64,000 nt of DNA from Onthophagus taurus (lineage: Eukaryota; Arthropoda; Insecta; Coleoptera; Scarabaeidae). Each line of letters starts with the position of its first letter. Position 1 is the stretch's first letter. This document shows positions 10,557-21,327 of this stretch, piece by piece. Both the position numbers and the translations under genes were made by a program. The notes beneath the pieces were generated by a model. It did no database searches, had not been told where the DNA came from, and saw nothing but the letters and a program-made list of their open reading frames with translations. The stretch is from assembly GCF_036711975.1 (NCBI RefSeq), contig NC_091973.1:20894001-20958000 (forward strand). The letters run 5' to 3'.

Positions 10557-11984
10557 TTAATAATGGGTGTAATAGTCATTGTTTTCTATACATTCCTCTA
10601 ATCTTCTTCTCATCGAATTTGCCAGCACCTCACACAAATTTTTCCCCCGTAAGTCCTCCCACCTTCGGTGAATTTTATTTTCGAAGGCAGCAACATTATG
10701 CGTTTCCTCTGCGTGCCATTTCCGGATCATGGCACTCCAAACCTCCTCTATGGGGTTGAGATCTGGAGATCTTGCTGGCCAGCGGATTACCTCAATCTCA
10801 GGATGTTCTGTAAACCAGTCCCGCACACACCTCGCCGTATGTATTGGACTATTATCCTGCACAAATGAAATTTGTCCTTCTCCATACATCGCTCTTGCAG
10901 ATGGTAACAAGACATCCTCCAGAACTTCTATATACCTAATGGCATTGAAATGAGGTGGAGATACTGTGACCAATTCTCCAGGTCCATCTGCAGATATCCA
11001 TCCCCATACGATTACAATAATAATAATCGTATTAATATGAACCGAAAGATAAAGAAAATTTTACCTAAGGACATCCTTCCACTACGTTTATTAGGTATAA
11101 CGTGTTCCATGGAGTGACGCGTTTTTTTTTCACGCTACACTCGTCGCGAATCCTTTTCGTTTGTCTGAAACGTTTTTTCATCAGAAAATACATTATTCCA
11201 ATTCCTATTCAAATTAGCGCGGTAAAATTCAAGCCGTGCCTCGGTATTGCGAGGCGTAATGTCAACCTTATGCGCAGGAATTCTAGAATTTAATCCTAAA
11301 AATAAAGTAATCCTATTTTGAAAAAAAAATGTCATAAAATGTTATTCTTATTTTTCTTACCATTTGCATTCGAATACCGTCTAACGGTTAGCGGCGTGCA
11401 ACTTAAATTTAAATCTGCTACCAACGTTTTTGACGTGACAAATGGATTATTCCTCACATACTCAATCAATTGATCGCCTTCTTCAGGAATTACGGATTCA
11501 GGATTATTATAATTCTTCGGTAATTACTTTCCGACGTCCGCGACCGACTGTCCTCAAACCTTCGATTCCATTTTCAGTCCCACGCTGAATCCATCGTCTT
11601 ATTTGCAATTCCTGTAATGCAATCAACATATAACAGTAGTATATAACAGTCCCTTTGATTGATTTGGTCTATAAAACGTCGACAGGTATGGTAACACTCC
11701 ACTGCATAATTAACCAGACATTATGATTTTCGGACACATACAAGATGTTTTTCTGAGCTAAAAACGATATGATAAAGACGAAGACGAACATTTATTATCT
11801 GTGATAAATAATATCCAATATTTTAAAATCAATTTTACAATATTAAAAAAAATTGAAAAATTTTAATGTCAGGTTAATTTTGCGGTCGAGTGTAGTATTT
11901 AAAAAATAAATCAGTAAAATCTTACCGATATATTAACATGTTGGGATATCTCATTGAGTGAAGATCCGGCACGCGCCATTGAAT
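10557..11984 (-). pseudogene. Tc1-like transposase, 3' portion of a spliced gene
   Basis: Minus-strand blocks, in order: an exon with ARAGSSLNEISQHV (ATG at 11979, GTAAG donor after 11926); a helix-turn-helix exon at about 11520-11620 (ELQIRRWIQRGTENGI); the first Asp region NWNNVFSDEKTFQT (11135-11335); and the C-terminal catalytic part (10557-10973) with FVQDNSPIHTA and WPARSPDLNPIEEVW, the D-x34-E core of Tc1-like enzymes. Stops and frame changes between the blocks (about 11340-11520 and 10975-11135) show decay. The remaining 5' exon is at 15536-15629, separated by the transposon at 11985-15535. Confidence 0.75.
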
Positions 11985-14900
11985 ATATCGCTCACCGGCG
12001 ACAATAGTGACACAACTCAAAATTAAACTTTGTGGAGAAATCTCAATTTAAAGTTTTGGATATTTTTCTCCCCATGTTCTAAACGTCATTTGATTAAGAT
12101 CAATGAAATTGGCAGTGATTATTAATTAGTTTTTACGGTCTAAAATAGTGGGAAATTTCAAAATATTTTTTCTTTTTTAAAAAAGTCCATATTTGTAAGA
12201 TATGCCACTATTGTCTAAACTACATGGCATAGTTTTGGGAAAAAAATTTTGAAAAGTGCTACAAAAATGTTAATGTGACATTCAATAAAACGAAAATATT
12301 CAACAAGTTTCTTTATTTTATTGGAACAAAGAAAATTAAAGGAAAAATACAGATGGAAAGTATACAAAAAAATCAATTTTTGCGTCTAGTCATTCATTTC
12401 ACTCTGAACTTAAACTAGTATAAAAGTAACTGTGGCATTTCTTTATAGCGTTGGTTTTCACTGAATACATCAGATCCTCATATTTTTTTTTAGCAATAGG
12501 TAGAGGATTACTGTAAACTTTTTCATTTCAAAACCTGAAAAAGTGGAGAGAGGTGTCCTTGAACGTCTTCCACTAATTAATTTGACTTCTTTAAAATCTG
12601 GGCACTTAAAAGATGTCTTATAAAAAAACGAGTCTAAGTGACTTTTCTCAACCCTAATTACTGAGGCGTCAGCCATTTTGAAAGTCTCTCCGTCTGTGTT
12701 TTTTTGAAAATTTACAGTGGTTTGTTCAGTTAAGTGCTTTAAGTCAAAAAAGTCTTCATGCGACAGCTCTATAACGTTATAAGGTTTGCCAGTTTTTTTT
12801 GAGGTTTGTATTATAGCTGCATACTGAGATGGCGTATAAATGGGACCTGATTTTAAAGCCCTTTTGACGTTTCTTTCTATTAAAGAATGGACGTTGTCGC
12901 CCTCATTCTGCGTATGCCCAGTAATAAGGTATTTATGATTAATTGCTTTGATTGTATAATTAGCTACGGCATACAAATAAGCTGCAATGATGAATTTGTT
13001 TTTTTGTTGGCCTGTACAATTATCAGAATAGAATACTATTTCAAGATTGTCATTACAGACAGCAGCTTTTTCTTTTAAGTAGTGCAATAAACATGTTCCT
13101 ATTTCAATTGCTCCTCTCTTCCCTTGTCCCTCATGCCACAAGTAACAGTTTACAGATCCTTGTCCTTTTTGAGTAAGATCTGCCACCGTAAAATTGTAAG
13201 TTGACAATTTGGATCTGTAATAAAACGATGAGACTTGCCCGTTAGGAGTTGGTAGAGTAGCCTGCAAATCGAAACCAGCAACTTGATACAAGGAAGAACT
13301 TCTCTCTTTGTCTGTTTTCTTTTCTTCCCTGCTTAATCCTTTTTCTTCAATGTGGGAGTTATGTTTGTCTTCTAACTTTTTCTTCTCTTCTTCACTAGTA
13401 TTTTCAAAAGTGACACAAGCTTGGCACTGATCTTTTTTTGGCACGAAGAAGGCTATATTAAACTCGTGATTAAAGATGTTTCTGTACATCGTTAAATTTG
13501 CAAAAGGTTTTCCCTGGTTTTCGCATTCAGTTTTATAATCACGATGTAACTGAGCAATGGTCTTACTTCCTTCGATATACAGTTTTTCAGAATGCTTTCT
13601 TGTATAATGACTCTCGATGGTAGGAATAGAGGAGATGTGAGCCCGAACACCTTCTTTTATACTCTTGTCAACTTCTTTATGGTTAGAATGTTTTCCTCTG
13701 TTATCTTCGCTCAAAGTACAATTTTTAATTTTTGATTTTATTGTTCGGATGCAGCGCGCAGTAATACCCAGGGTTGCTATGAAAAATGTTTTACAGACTC
13801 TCAATTTCTTACCATCTTTTATGCGTGCTTATGCGTCTTTTATGCCCTGCTTTCGGTATTGCGTGGATACTTGTATGTAGGGTTAACTTCTTGCATAAGT
13901 GATAGAATGTAAGTACGTTGTTTTACAATATCACCCATGTCCCAATAGTTTTGAAACAAAAACAACCTTTCTTCTTCAGTAAATTTGGTGCTGCATTTCT
14001 GTTTGCACTTAGAATCATCACATGGTGGTTTTATTTGTCGTCCTGCAACTTCTAATCCTTTTCCCAACGTTTTGTACGATTTGCCAGAGTTTCTCAAACG
14101 TTTAGCACGGAACTTTTTCCAGTCTGATGGTTCTGCTTTTCTTTTCCTTGTTCTTTTCTTCTTAACGGCTGATTTTCAACAGTCTTAAACAATTTATTAT
14201 GTAAATCTGAACTTGACGATGAATCCGTGTTATAATTCGGATCTTTAATTGAATCATCTGATGAATAGGGTTCACTGTCAGACGAGTCACTCGATGAAGA
14301 TGAAGAATCGTCTGAATCGTATTGTTTTTCCTCGTCATCTTGCTTGCTTTTATCTGAAATTTGCGTAGGTTCACTGTTAATAACATTAAAAAATGAAAAA
14401 AAGCGCAGTTTACCACTAAGTCTAAGCAGTTGTTGTTGTGCTCCAGAAGCTACATTTTCTTTAACATCAAGAATGATAATATTTTAATCATTTTGAACAT
14501 TAACGTAAATATTATCGTTAGCACTTAGAATAGTGGAATATTGTTTATTCCTATCAAACGTGTGACCTAAAATTATATAGATTAATGGGTATTTATACGT
14601 ATAATTGTTAAATCACAATGTACCTGCATTTTCTTTCAAAGCGTGGAAAGATGGTTTATCTTTTGTGTCTATAGTTGATCCACTGTGAAGCACTTGCGTA
14701 AACGTTTCTGCAAAAAGATACTCACCAAGTTAATGTTATCCCTATATTTACTATGAAGTCTAAAAAAAATTACCACAGGTTTCAGAAGATGGAATTGCAG
14801 TGCCGTCTAACTGGGGGATTGAGACAGCAGTTAAAATAGAAGCTTTCCACTGTTCACTTTGTTGTGGGTCTCGTTGCTTAATAGCAGTATTATTTTTCAG

Positions 14901-15535
14901 CCTAAAATTTGCATTGCATTTATTCAATATTTTTTTATTAACTTTTCTGGAATTTATTATTTCATACTTTATTCCAATGATTGACAACATCTTCTCTCCT
15001 CTCCCACCTTTTGTGCCAAGAGTGCTATCCATTTTCTATAGTTTATTACCATTTATCATAAACCACAAAACGACGAACAATGGTCTATACCGGCACAGCT
15101 AAGAAAACGACTTTAAATCTTCAGGCAATATCGTCATAAGTCAAAATAATCATCACAGTGTATCACCTATACTGGCACATTTAATGAAAGTGGCCAACAA
15201 CACAAAGTCTAGAGTGGCATAAATCAAAATGTGCCACTAATGCATACTCAAATCGATGCTACTTCTTCAGATGTGTCACTATTGCTTACACAAAACAGGA
15301 CTTTACCTCGAACATGCAACGGCACACTAAAAATATGCCACTATTGAAGTAACAGGATTGATGGAACACATGAAATGCATTAATGACACATTGTGCCATC
15401 TAGTAGGGACTATTCGAACTAATATTACACCAGTGTTGATGGATGAAACTGCATCAAATTTTATATTTATACTTGTGTTTAAAGCCATTTTGTATTTTTT
15501 TGAGATGTGCCACTATTGTCGCCGGTGAGCGATAT
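11985..15535 (-). mobile_element. 3.55-kb DNA transposon encoding a DUF7869-like protein
   Basis: Terminal inverted repeats of about 25 bp start ATATCGCTCACCGGCGACAA at 11985 and end with the complement at 15535. They continue into CAATAGTG(A/G)CAC. The flanks are TTGAAT (11979-11984) and TTGTAT (15536-15541), a 6-bp target duplication with one mismatch. The element lies inside the first coding exon of a Tc1-like transposase; removing it restores an open frame across the junction. The core TG(C/T)CACTATTG recurs subterminally at about 12004 (minus), 12202, 15274, 15335 and 15508, likely transposase-binding repeats. The boundaries are seen directly; assigning a superfamily is not possible from memory. 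Confidence 0.8.
12470..15032 (-). CDS. DUF7869-like putative transposase, multi-segment
   Basis: Transcribed leftwards inside the transposon. A short first segment starts at the ATG at 15032. An acidic region spans 14162-14416. A segment at 13840-14097 carries RNSGKSYKTLGKGLEVAGRQ and a Cys cluster (CDDSKCKQKCSTKF). The large 3' segment at 12470-13804 has ARCIRTIKSKIKN, KDQCQACVTFEN, a coiled acidic stretch, GFDLQATLPTPNGQVSSFYY and the core FYSDNCTGQQKNKF, followed by ITGHTQNEGDNVHSLIER. The YSDNC-x-GQ-N and GHTxNxGD motifs recur in insect proteins I recall as DUF7869; the Asp and His/Glu residues suggest a DDE-type nuclease. Frame changes at 13804-13840 and 14097-14162 could be introns or decay. 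Function is inferred from location within matching TIRs. Confidence 0.6.
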
Positions 15536-15629
15536 TTGTATTAGTTCCGCAATGCTCGTTTCCACTTGACCGAGATTTTTCATTTTGTCTAATTGCGCCA
15601 ATAAATAATAATTGTTTACTTTTACTCAT
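15536..15629 (-). pseudogene. 5' exon of the interrupted Tc1-like transposase
   Basis: ATG at 15629 opens MSKSKQLLFIGAIRQNEKSR on the minus strand and runs open to the transposon border at 15536. On the far side (11984) the same frame continues into ARAGSSLNEISQ, as expected for a Tc1-type N-terminus. It documents insertion into coding sequence. Confidence 0.6.
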
Positions 15630-16375
15630 ACTTAATTTAAATTGCCAGATTTTACTAAATTACCGATTACATTAACATTTTAATTAATTTTAAATACTTA
15701 CGGTTTTATTGTTTTTATACTGAAAAACACTATGTCTAAATAAAGTCACTATCTTGTTTCAACTAACACTTACACTAGCACTAACAATAAATTTCTAATA
15801 TTAACAAAAACAAAACTTAAAAGTAAAAAAAAAATTTTTTCGCAATGTCAAAACTAAATCTTTACTCGCACTGAAGAATCGCAGAGAAATGACTTAAAAG
15901 ATAACTGAATCATAATATTACATATTTACCTGATATTGCGCACATTTAGCCAAACTTTAAATTTATGAGCAAAATCATAAATTAACACATTTATTACATT
16001 TAAATTACATTAAATTACATAAAAATTACATTAATTACATTTAATTAATTTCGAGGGTTGTAAAATGACACAAAGGCGGCATTTTTACTTATTTCCGGGA
16101 ACGATCGCAAGACAAAATATAAATAAAATAAAATAAAAAAATAGTTAACTGGTTTGTATAAATACTGACATTTATTATTAAACAAATCTTAATACTTTAT
16201 AATGTTCAGGTGGTGTGTTTTGAAGCCGTATGTTTTCATTCAGATTTGGTAGGGATACGATAATTTAATTGGTTGAAATATACAAAAAATTAAAACGGAG
16301 CAAAAAAACAAAAAACTTTTAGTGACAAAACGTTCCACGTACGAAATTGATTTAAATTAGGAACAATAATTGAAA
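15630..16375. other. Non-coding flank of the Polinton
   Basis: A/T-rich, probably the 5' end of the Tc1-like element plus unique sequence. A 24-bp word, AAATTGATTTAAATTAGGAA plus CAAT, at 16344-16367 recurs at 36287-36310 on the other side of the Polinton. No gene seen. Confidence 0.35.
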
Positions 16376-16381
16376 CACATT
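16376..16381. repeat. Left target-site duplication CACATT
   Basis: CACATT directly precedes the first base of the left terminal repeat and is repeated exactly after the right one (36152-36157). Six bp is the usual Polinton duplication length. Confidence 0.95.
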
Positions 16382-16745
16382 AGTAGTATAGTAATGCCGG
16401 TTCTGGAGCGGAAATGGCTCCCACGTCACGTGTGACGTCAGAGATAAGTGTGTGACGTAATGTATGACGTCATGGAGTGCGCCATCTGTTGGAGAGTGTC
16501 GGCGGTGTGGGTAATGTAGGTTTCTGTTGTGGTGGGGGTGAAGCCTATCTTTTGGAGAGTGTCGGCGGTGTGGGTAATGTAGGTTTCTGTTGTGGTGGGG
16601 GTGAAGGCCATCTGTTGGAGAGTGTCGGCGGTGTGAGTAATGTAGGTTTCTGTTGTGGTGGGGGTGAAGCACCTTCCGGCCCGCGAGTGCATGCAGGCAC
16701 CTAGCGGTGGGGTGGTGTTGATGGGTTAAATTAAAACGAATTAAG
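16382..16745. repeat. Left terminal inverted repeat of the Polinton
   Basis: 364 bp, matching 35788-36151 in reverse complement to the base at both edges. It contains a cluster of TGACGT sites (TGACGTCA at 16433-16440 and 16465-16472, TGACGTAA at 16453-16460, one inverted at 16423-16428) and three copies of a 63-bp unit (about 16482-16670) whose length keeps all frames open. The open frames on both strands here are products of that repeat. Confidence 0.95.
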
Positions 16746-16765
16746 TAAATAACAGTTAAACAATT

Positions 16766-17236
16766 TTATTTAATACAATCTAAAATCATTGTTGAGAAAA
16801 TCATACAACTTTGACGTACGACAAGTGGAAAAAATATACAACTATAACTAATGGTAATAAATATAATTACTGAGGCGGCTATAAGAAGTATCCTATTAAT
16901 ATAACACAATGAAATAGTATTGGTATTGTATAAGATCGATGTCCAATTTCCATTAATAACATTATTATTTTCTAACGTGTACCGCAACTTAAAAGTAATA
17001 ATCTCACTGAATGTGGTATTGGGGGGAACAATTTGAAAAACGCTATCATCCCCATAGTCATCATAATCAACGGTGGTAGTGTTCGGCTTCATCATTTTCA
17101 ACCATTTTAAATCATTATCACTAGCAGGTTTACTGGTATAATCACTAATGAAAGAAATTGATACGTTTTTAACTTCAGTAGGAAATTTAATTAATAAAAC
17201 TCCATGTAGTATAGTGTAAAATATTGTCGAGTTCAT
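16766..17236 (-). CDS. Predicted single-pass membrane protein next to the left TIR
   Basis: 156 residues from the ATG at 17236. It has a hydrophobic N-terminal stretch (FYTILHGVLLIKF), several N-glycosylation sequons (NVS, NTT twice, NWT) and a strong transmembrane segment near the C-terminus (ILLIAASVIIFITISYSCIFF). The order of glycosylated ectodomain then anchor suggests a type I or tail-anchored surface protein. I recognise no family. It is the last gene of the leftward cluster, 179 bp downstream of the polymerase stop and 20 bp from the terminal repeat. It could be a captured host or viral glycoprotein; Polinton capsids are not known to be enveloped, so its role is open. Confidence 0.6.
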   Translation of the reverse strand: MNSTIFYTILHGVLLIKFPTEVKNVSISFISDYTSKPASDNDLKWLKMMKPNTTTVDYDDYGDDSVFQIVPPNTTFSEIITFKLRYTLENNNVINGNWTSILYNTNTISLCYINRILLIAASVIIFITISYSCIFFPLVVRQSCMIFSTMILDCIK

Positions 17237-17415
17237 AGTTGTGGTGTATGTATGCGAACGCGGCGACGACTGGTTAGATTTGAATTAAAACTTAAACTAA
17301 AATTATGAAAATAACGTTGCGAGATTTTATACATATTTTATCGCTATAAAAACCGCAAAGCAATATAGATAACATGTATGTATCATAAAGTTATATAGAT
17401 TACATAAATAAATAC

Positions 17416-20400
17416 TTATCTATTATTAATAATATTGTGGTGACCCCAAGCTAATGTATTAATATAATCAGAATCAATCCATCGCTTAGAGTCATAAGGT
17501 GATAGGACCAATTTATTCTGTAAAACGGTAAAAATGTCATGATTGAAACTTCTGAAGATGAGCTGTTTTTTAAATAAAACCGATTTCGTACTCAAACAAT
17601 CTAAATAATTTTCAAAAGTGATTTTACGTTTAACAATAGCCTTTCTAACCCCTTTCGATTTTTTTGTAATACGTTCACCTGAAACACGATTCGCATACAC
17701 CTTTGACCTTAAACCAACGAATTCCAGCATTATATTACCACAATTCTCATCTTTCATGAGTCCTAAAACAGCTTTATTTTGGAGCGGGATGTTAAACTGG
17801 TTATCTGGACTATAATTCGATGTGTCAAATTTATCTAAATTCAATTTAACCTCATTATAAATGTCATCTGTATAAATTTGAACGGTGAAGCTATCTGTAT
17901 CCATATAGCATAACCGAATATCTTCACCATATTTCGGCTTTAAATAAGCGTAGTAGAAATCATACATTAATAATTTTGATAGCTCTAAAACGGTAAAACC
18001 TATGTATAGAGGTTTATCGTAAATTACGTGAAGCCGCTCCATCTCAATAGCTGAAAACGTTTTAGTGAAAATTTTTATACTTTTAAAATTTAACTTTGAA
18101 ATTAAACTACGCGCTCCAAGTCGTGGTCGACCACGACCACCTGTATGAACATCATCCCAGCTAGTGACTAATTTTACATCAACTCGCTTATCAACGTTCT
18201 CCATTGTTTTCCCGAATACAGAATTATTCATCAATTTAAAAAAATCTTTCTCAAATGAATTGTTTGCCATCTGACGTAATTCTGTATTTTTGTTAATGTA
18301 AGACTTTAACCAAGCCGACTGCTTAAACGATAAAACTCTATTCACACTACTAACTTTAAGGCCATGAGCGACAGCTTGCTTTAAGTTTCTATAATGTATA
18401 ATATAATTTTTCTTGCTTAATAAATTCGGGATTAAACGTCTATCACTTTCACATTTACCATTAGGTGGGATTATGTTTTCAGGTAGAAAAGGTAGATCGT
18501 TATGTAGATCGTGTAAATTTTTAGGGTATTCAACATCCACATCTAAAATATAGCCAAAATCAGAGCAATCGGATACATCATTAAAATTGAAATTTCGAAT
18601 TTGGTTTTCATTTAACCACGTGAACTCACCAACAGGCATAGGTTGCGACATCGCCCACCCATACAAATTGTTGGCATCCCAATACATTAAAAAATTTGAG
18701 GGTAAATTAGTATCAAAATGTTCCATAAATTTATTATTAGCTCTGGCATGACGTAATGAACATTGAGAAATACCACCACGAATACCTTTTTTAATAAAGT
18801 GAACTTGATCTATATCCGTTAGTAATTCCAATTTAATTTTTGTAAATTTCAACATTGAATCCCACGAAAGACTAGGAGCGGTATAATAATTCGCAGGATC
18901 CAAACCGTATGTTCTAAAACAAACTTGCCGAAATTTTTCGAAAACATCAGCAAGTAAAAGAACATCCGACTTTAGATATAGATCCGAATAGTCTTTTAGA
19001 GTTTGACACATAAATGTTTCCCACACAGTTTGCGCGTGTAAATATTGTTCATCGGTTATAGCTTCTAAAGTGAGTTTATTGAAAAACGCATCTTTACAGG
19101 GTAGAACTGTATCATTAAGTTTATCAAAAGAGTTCATGTAATTATATGGAAATATTCCTTTTTTAGTTAATAATTTAAATTGATTGTTGTGTGGGAAAAA
19201 TTTACGCACATTTTTAAAATCACAATTATCGAGAGTGCTGACTAAAGAATCTAATGAAGATGCCATAAATCTAAACGAATCCAGAAATTTTAGTTTCATA
19301 AAAACATCTTCAAACTGATTATTTTCCTTTTCAACTCTATCAACAAGCACCCTTTTACTAAAACTGATGTATCTCTCTTTATTGTTAGGTAATACATCAA
19401 GCCCATCACCAAGTTTAGCTATTTCTTTGATAAATAAATGGCAATCATAACCGCTAAAATTATGGAAAAATACTGGAACGAAATGTTGAAGTTTATAATT
19501 TAGATTACAGTTTGTATGAGCCGGCCCGCGATATCTGCCACTTATGTGACAGTGATCCCGCACCTTAGTTTGGTCTATTGTGAAAGGATTTTGACAAATG
19601 AAACAAAATTGTGCAATATCGAAATTATGTTGCTCTTCAGTCGTTAAAGGTAGCATAGGTTTTACGGTTTTAAAGTATTCGCTATAGATAAATTTAGTAT
19701 CGTTAAGTAATTTTGTGATAAAAACTTGTGATGCATCAGGACCCGTGTAAGTTTCAAATTTATTATAACTATCATCCACTGTGGATACTATGTAATATGC
19801 GAAACTATAGGGTAAATGCATCTCAATTTTTTCGGTGAAAGATTGGGTTGAATTGGGTTCACAATGCTGGATCGGTAGTAAAAGAGCCTCAAAATCCGCA
19901 TAAATCACAAACGGGCACATTTGAGTGAATTTATAGTTATTGAATTCTAAAATATTTTGCGGGGTTAATTGTCCAAAAAAATTTGGTGTTGGTTTTACAT
20001 CTTTCGATGGTATGATGGTCATTTTATGGTTACAATCATTAAGTTGATGTACCTGCAGCTTATTAACGGATGGAAATCGTAATAAACAACCATCACATAT
20101 GTAATTCGCATGTTCGTGGTTTGAAAGCCGACTAGAAATAAGTCGTGATAGGTTTTTTATTAAAACGAAATGACCTATACCGTTTTTAAATAAATATAGG
20201 AGATTAATATGTATATCCCGACGTCGTTTAGTAAAATAAATTGGTCCTTCCACCGTGCATCCACCATAATTATCTACAACTAATTCATAAACATTAATAC
20301 TTAAATTATTCATTAATTCTATTTTAACTAAGTCCTTTAAATGAACTGGGAACATTATACCATTTAAATTAAGTACTGTGCTATAATGTGGATAGCTAGA

Positions 20401-21264
20401 AATCCGATCCTGAGTAAAATCGGTGGGATAGAGGGCCGCTGTCAAACACCACGCTAAACATGCATCATCATCATAGTTTTTAATATTGATACATGCATGT
20501 TTTTTAGCGATTTGCTCTGGAAGTCGGATGTATGATGACCCAGACAGCGGCTCATATTTATTGATATTAAGCAGAAGGTTGGATATAGCTAAGAAAGCCC
20601 AACCAGATCCACGCTCCTGAAACTCCTCACTCTGATTTAAAATATCACGAGTCATGTCATTGTACACCGCATCCAACTCCGTAGTAGGTGTAATAACTTT
20701 AAATTTTGAATTAAAATTTTTTTCCGAAACAAGCACACCCTCTAAGTTATCATCACCGTTTTCATCTGGATCGGATTTAATGAAAAATGCTAATAGTTCA
20801 ATTTGAACTTTAATAGAATTAAATTTACCTATACTATCCATAATTAATCTAAATACAACATTACCACATTTCTTTAAGTATGATGGTATGTCATCATCGC
20901 GCGTTGCACCTTTCACTCTATAAACGGCGATGCGGTTTTTAAAACATGTAGCTATCATTTCCACATCGTTTTCACCATCAACCGGAGATACATGTTCAGC
21001 GCAAAGATGCGCTCGAAGTGTTGAAATTGATGGGAACATTTTAGCGCAGATTCCACATTCCTTAAACTTAGAGCTTGAAGAGGTTGTAGCCGCAACATCA
21101 ACGACATCGGCAGCGGATGTTGAAGGTATAGGTCCAGGAACATCCACAGCGGATGTTGAAGGTGTAGGTCCCACATCCATCAAACCATGATTTACATTTT
21201 GCAAATGGCGTAAAAGATTTTTCTTTAAAGTGAATACTTGATTACAGAATTCGCATGAAAACAT
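17416..21264 (-). CDS. Protein-primed family B DNA polymerase with EndoVII-like zinc module
   Basis: 1282 residues, ATG at 21264. C2H2 zinc fingers lie at residues 4-26 and about 69-92, with a third near 390-415. A Cys/His module CFICQ...DHCHISGRYRGPAHTNCN (about 553-588) matches the endonuclease VII-like insert of Polinton polymerases. Exonuclease motif I is YADFEA (D457, E459), motif II FHNFSGYDCH, motif III YLKSDVLLLAD. Polymerase motifs are DANNLYG (D863), KLMNNSVFGKTMEN (N1013 region) and YMDTDS (D1122, D1124). All catalytic acids are present, so the enzyme should both proofread and synthesise. It would replicate the element from its inverted repeats by protein priming, as in adenovirus-like systems. 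Length is normal for the family. The insect-type N-terminal zinc fingers may bind DNA or carry the priming domain. Confidence 0.97.
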   Translation of the reverse strand: MFSCEFCNQVFTLKKNLLRHLQNVNHGLMDVGPTPSTSAVDVPGPIPSTSAADVVDVAATTSSSSKFKECGICAKMFPSISTLRAHLCAEHVSPVDGENDVEMIATCFKNRIAVYRVKGATRDDDIPSYLKKCGNVVFRLIMDSIGKFNSIKVQIELLAFFIKSDPDENGDDNLEGVLVSEKNFNSKFKVITPTTELDAVYNDMTRDILNQSEEFQERGSGWAFLAISNLLLNINKYEPLSGSSYIRLPEQIAKKHACINIKNYDDDACLAWCLTAALYPTDFTQDRISSYPHYSTVLNLNGIMFPVHLKDLVKIELMNNLSINVYELVVDNYGGCTVEGPIYFTKRRRDIHINLLYLFKNGIGHFVLIKNLSRLISSRLSNHEHANYICDGCLLRFPSVNKLQVHQLNDCNHKMTIIPSKDVKPTPNFFGQLTPQNILEFNNYKFTQMCPFVIYADFEALLLPIQHCEPNSTQSFTEKIEMHLPYSFAYYIVSTVDDSYNKFETYTGPDASQVFITKLLNDTKFIYSEYFKTVKPMLPLTTEEQHNFDIAQFCFICQNPFTIDQTKVRDHCHISGRYRGPAHTNCNLNYKLQHFVPVFFHNFSGYDCHLFIKEIAKLGDGLDVLPNNKERYISFSKRVLVDRVEKENNQFEDVFMKLKFLDSFRFMASSLDSLVSTLDNCDFKNVRKFFPHNNQFKLLTKKGIFPYNYMNSFDKLNDTVLPCKDAFFNKLTLEAITDEQYLHAQTVWETFMCQTLKDYSDLYLKSDVLLLADVFEKFRQVCFRTYGLDPANYYTAPSLSWDSMLKFTKIKLELLTDIDQVHFIKKGIRGGISQCSLRHARANNKFMEHFDTNLPSNFLMYWDANNLYGWAMSQPMPVGEFTWLNENQIRNFNFNDVSDCSDFGYILDVDVEYPKNLHDLHNDLPFLPENIIPPNGKCESDRRLIPNLLSKKNYIIHYRNLKQAVAHGLKVSSVNRVLSFKQSAWLKSYINKNTELRQMANNSFEKDFFKLMNNSVFGKTMENVDKRVDVKLVTSWDDVHTGGRGRPRLGARSLISKLNFKSIKIFTKTFSAIEMERLHVIYDKPLYIGFTVLELSKLLMYDFYYAYLKPKYGEDIRLCYMDTDSFTVQIYTDDIYNEVKLNLDKFDTSNYSPDNQFNIPLQNKAVLGLMKDENCGNIMLEFVGLRSKVYANRVSGERITKKSKGVRKAIVKRKITFENYLDCLSTKSVLFKKQLIFRSFNHDIFTVLQNKLVLSPYDSKRWIDSDYINTLAWGHHNIINNR

Positions 21265-21327
21265 TGTACACTTTGTTATTGTAGGAACTAGTATTAAAGT
21301 GACGCATTAGGTCGCATAAGCCGGCTT

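Noticed and set aside
16352-16704. Open frames on both strands in the terminal repeats (also 35829-36163)
   Set aside because: Produced by three 63-bp units without stops; identical in both TIRs as non-coding repeats would be.
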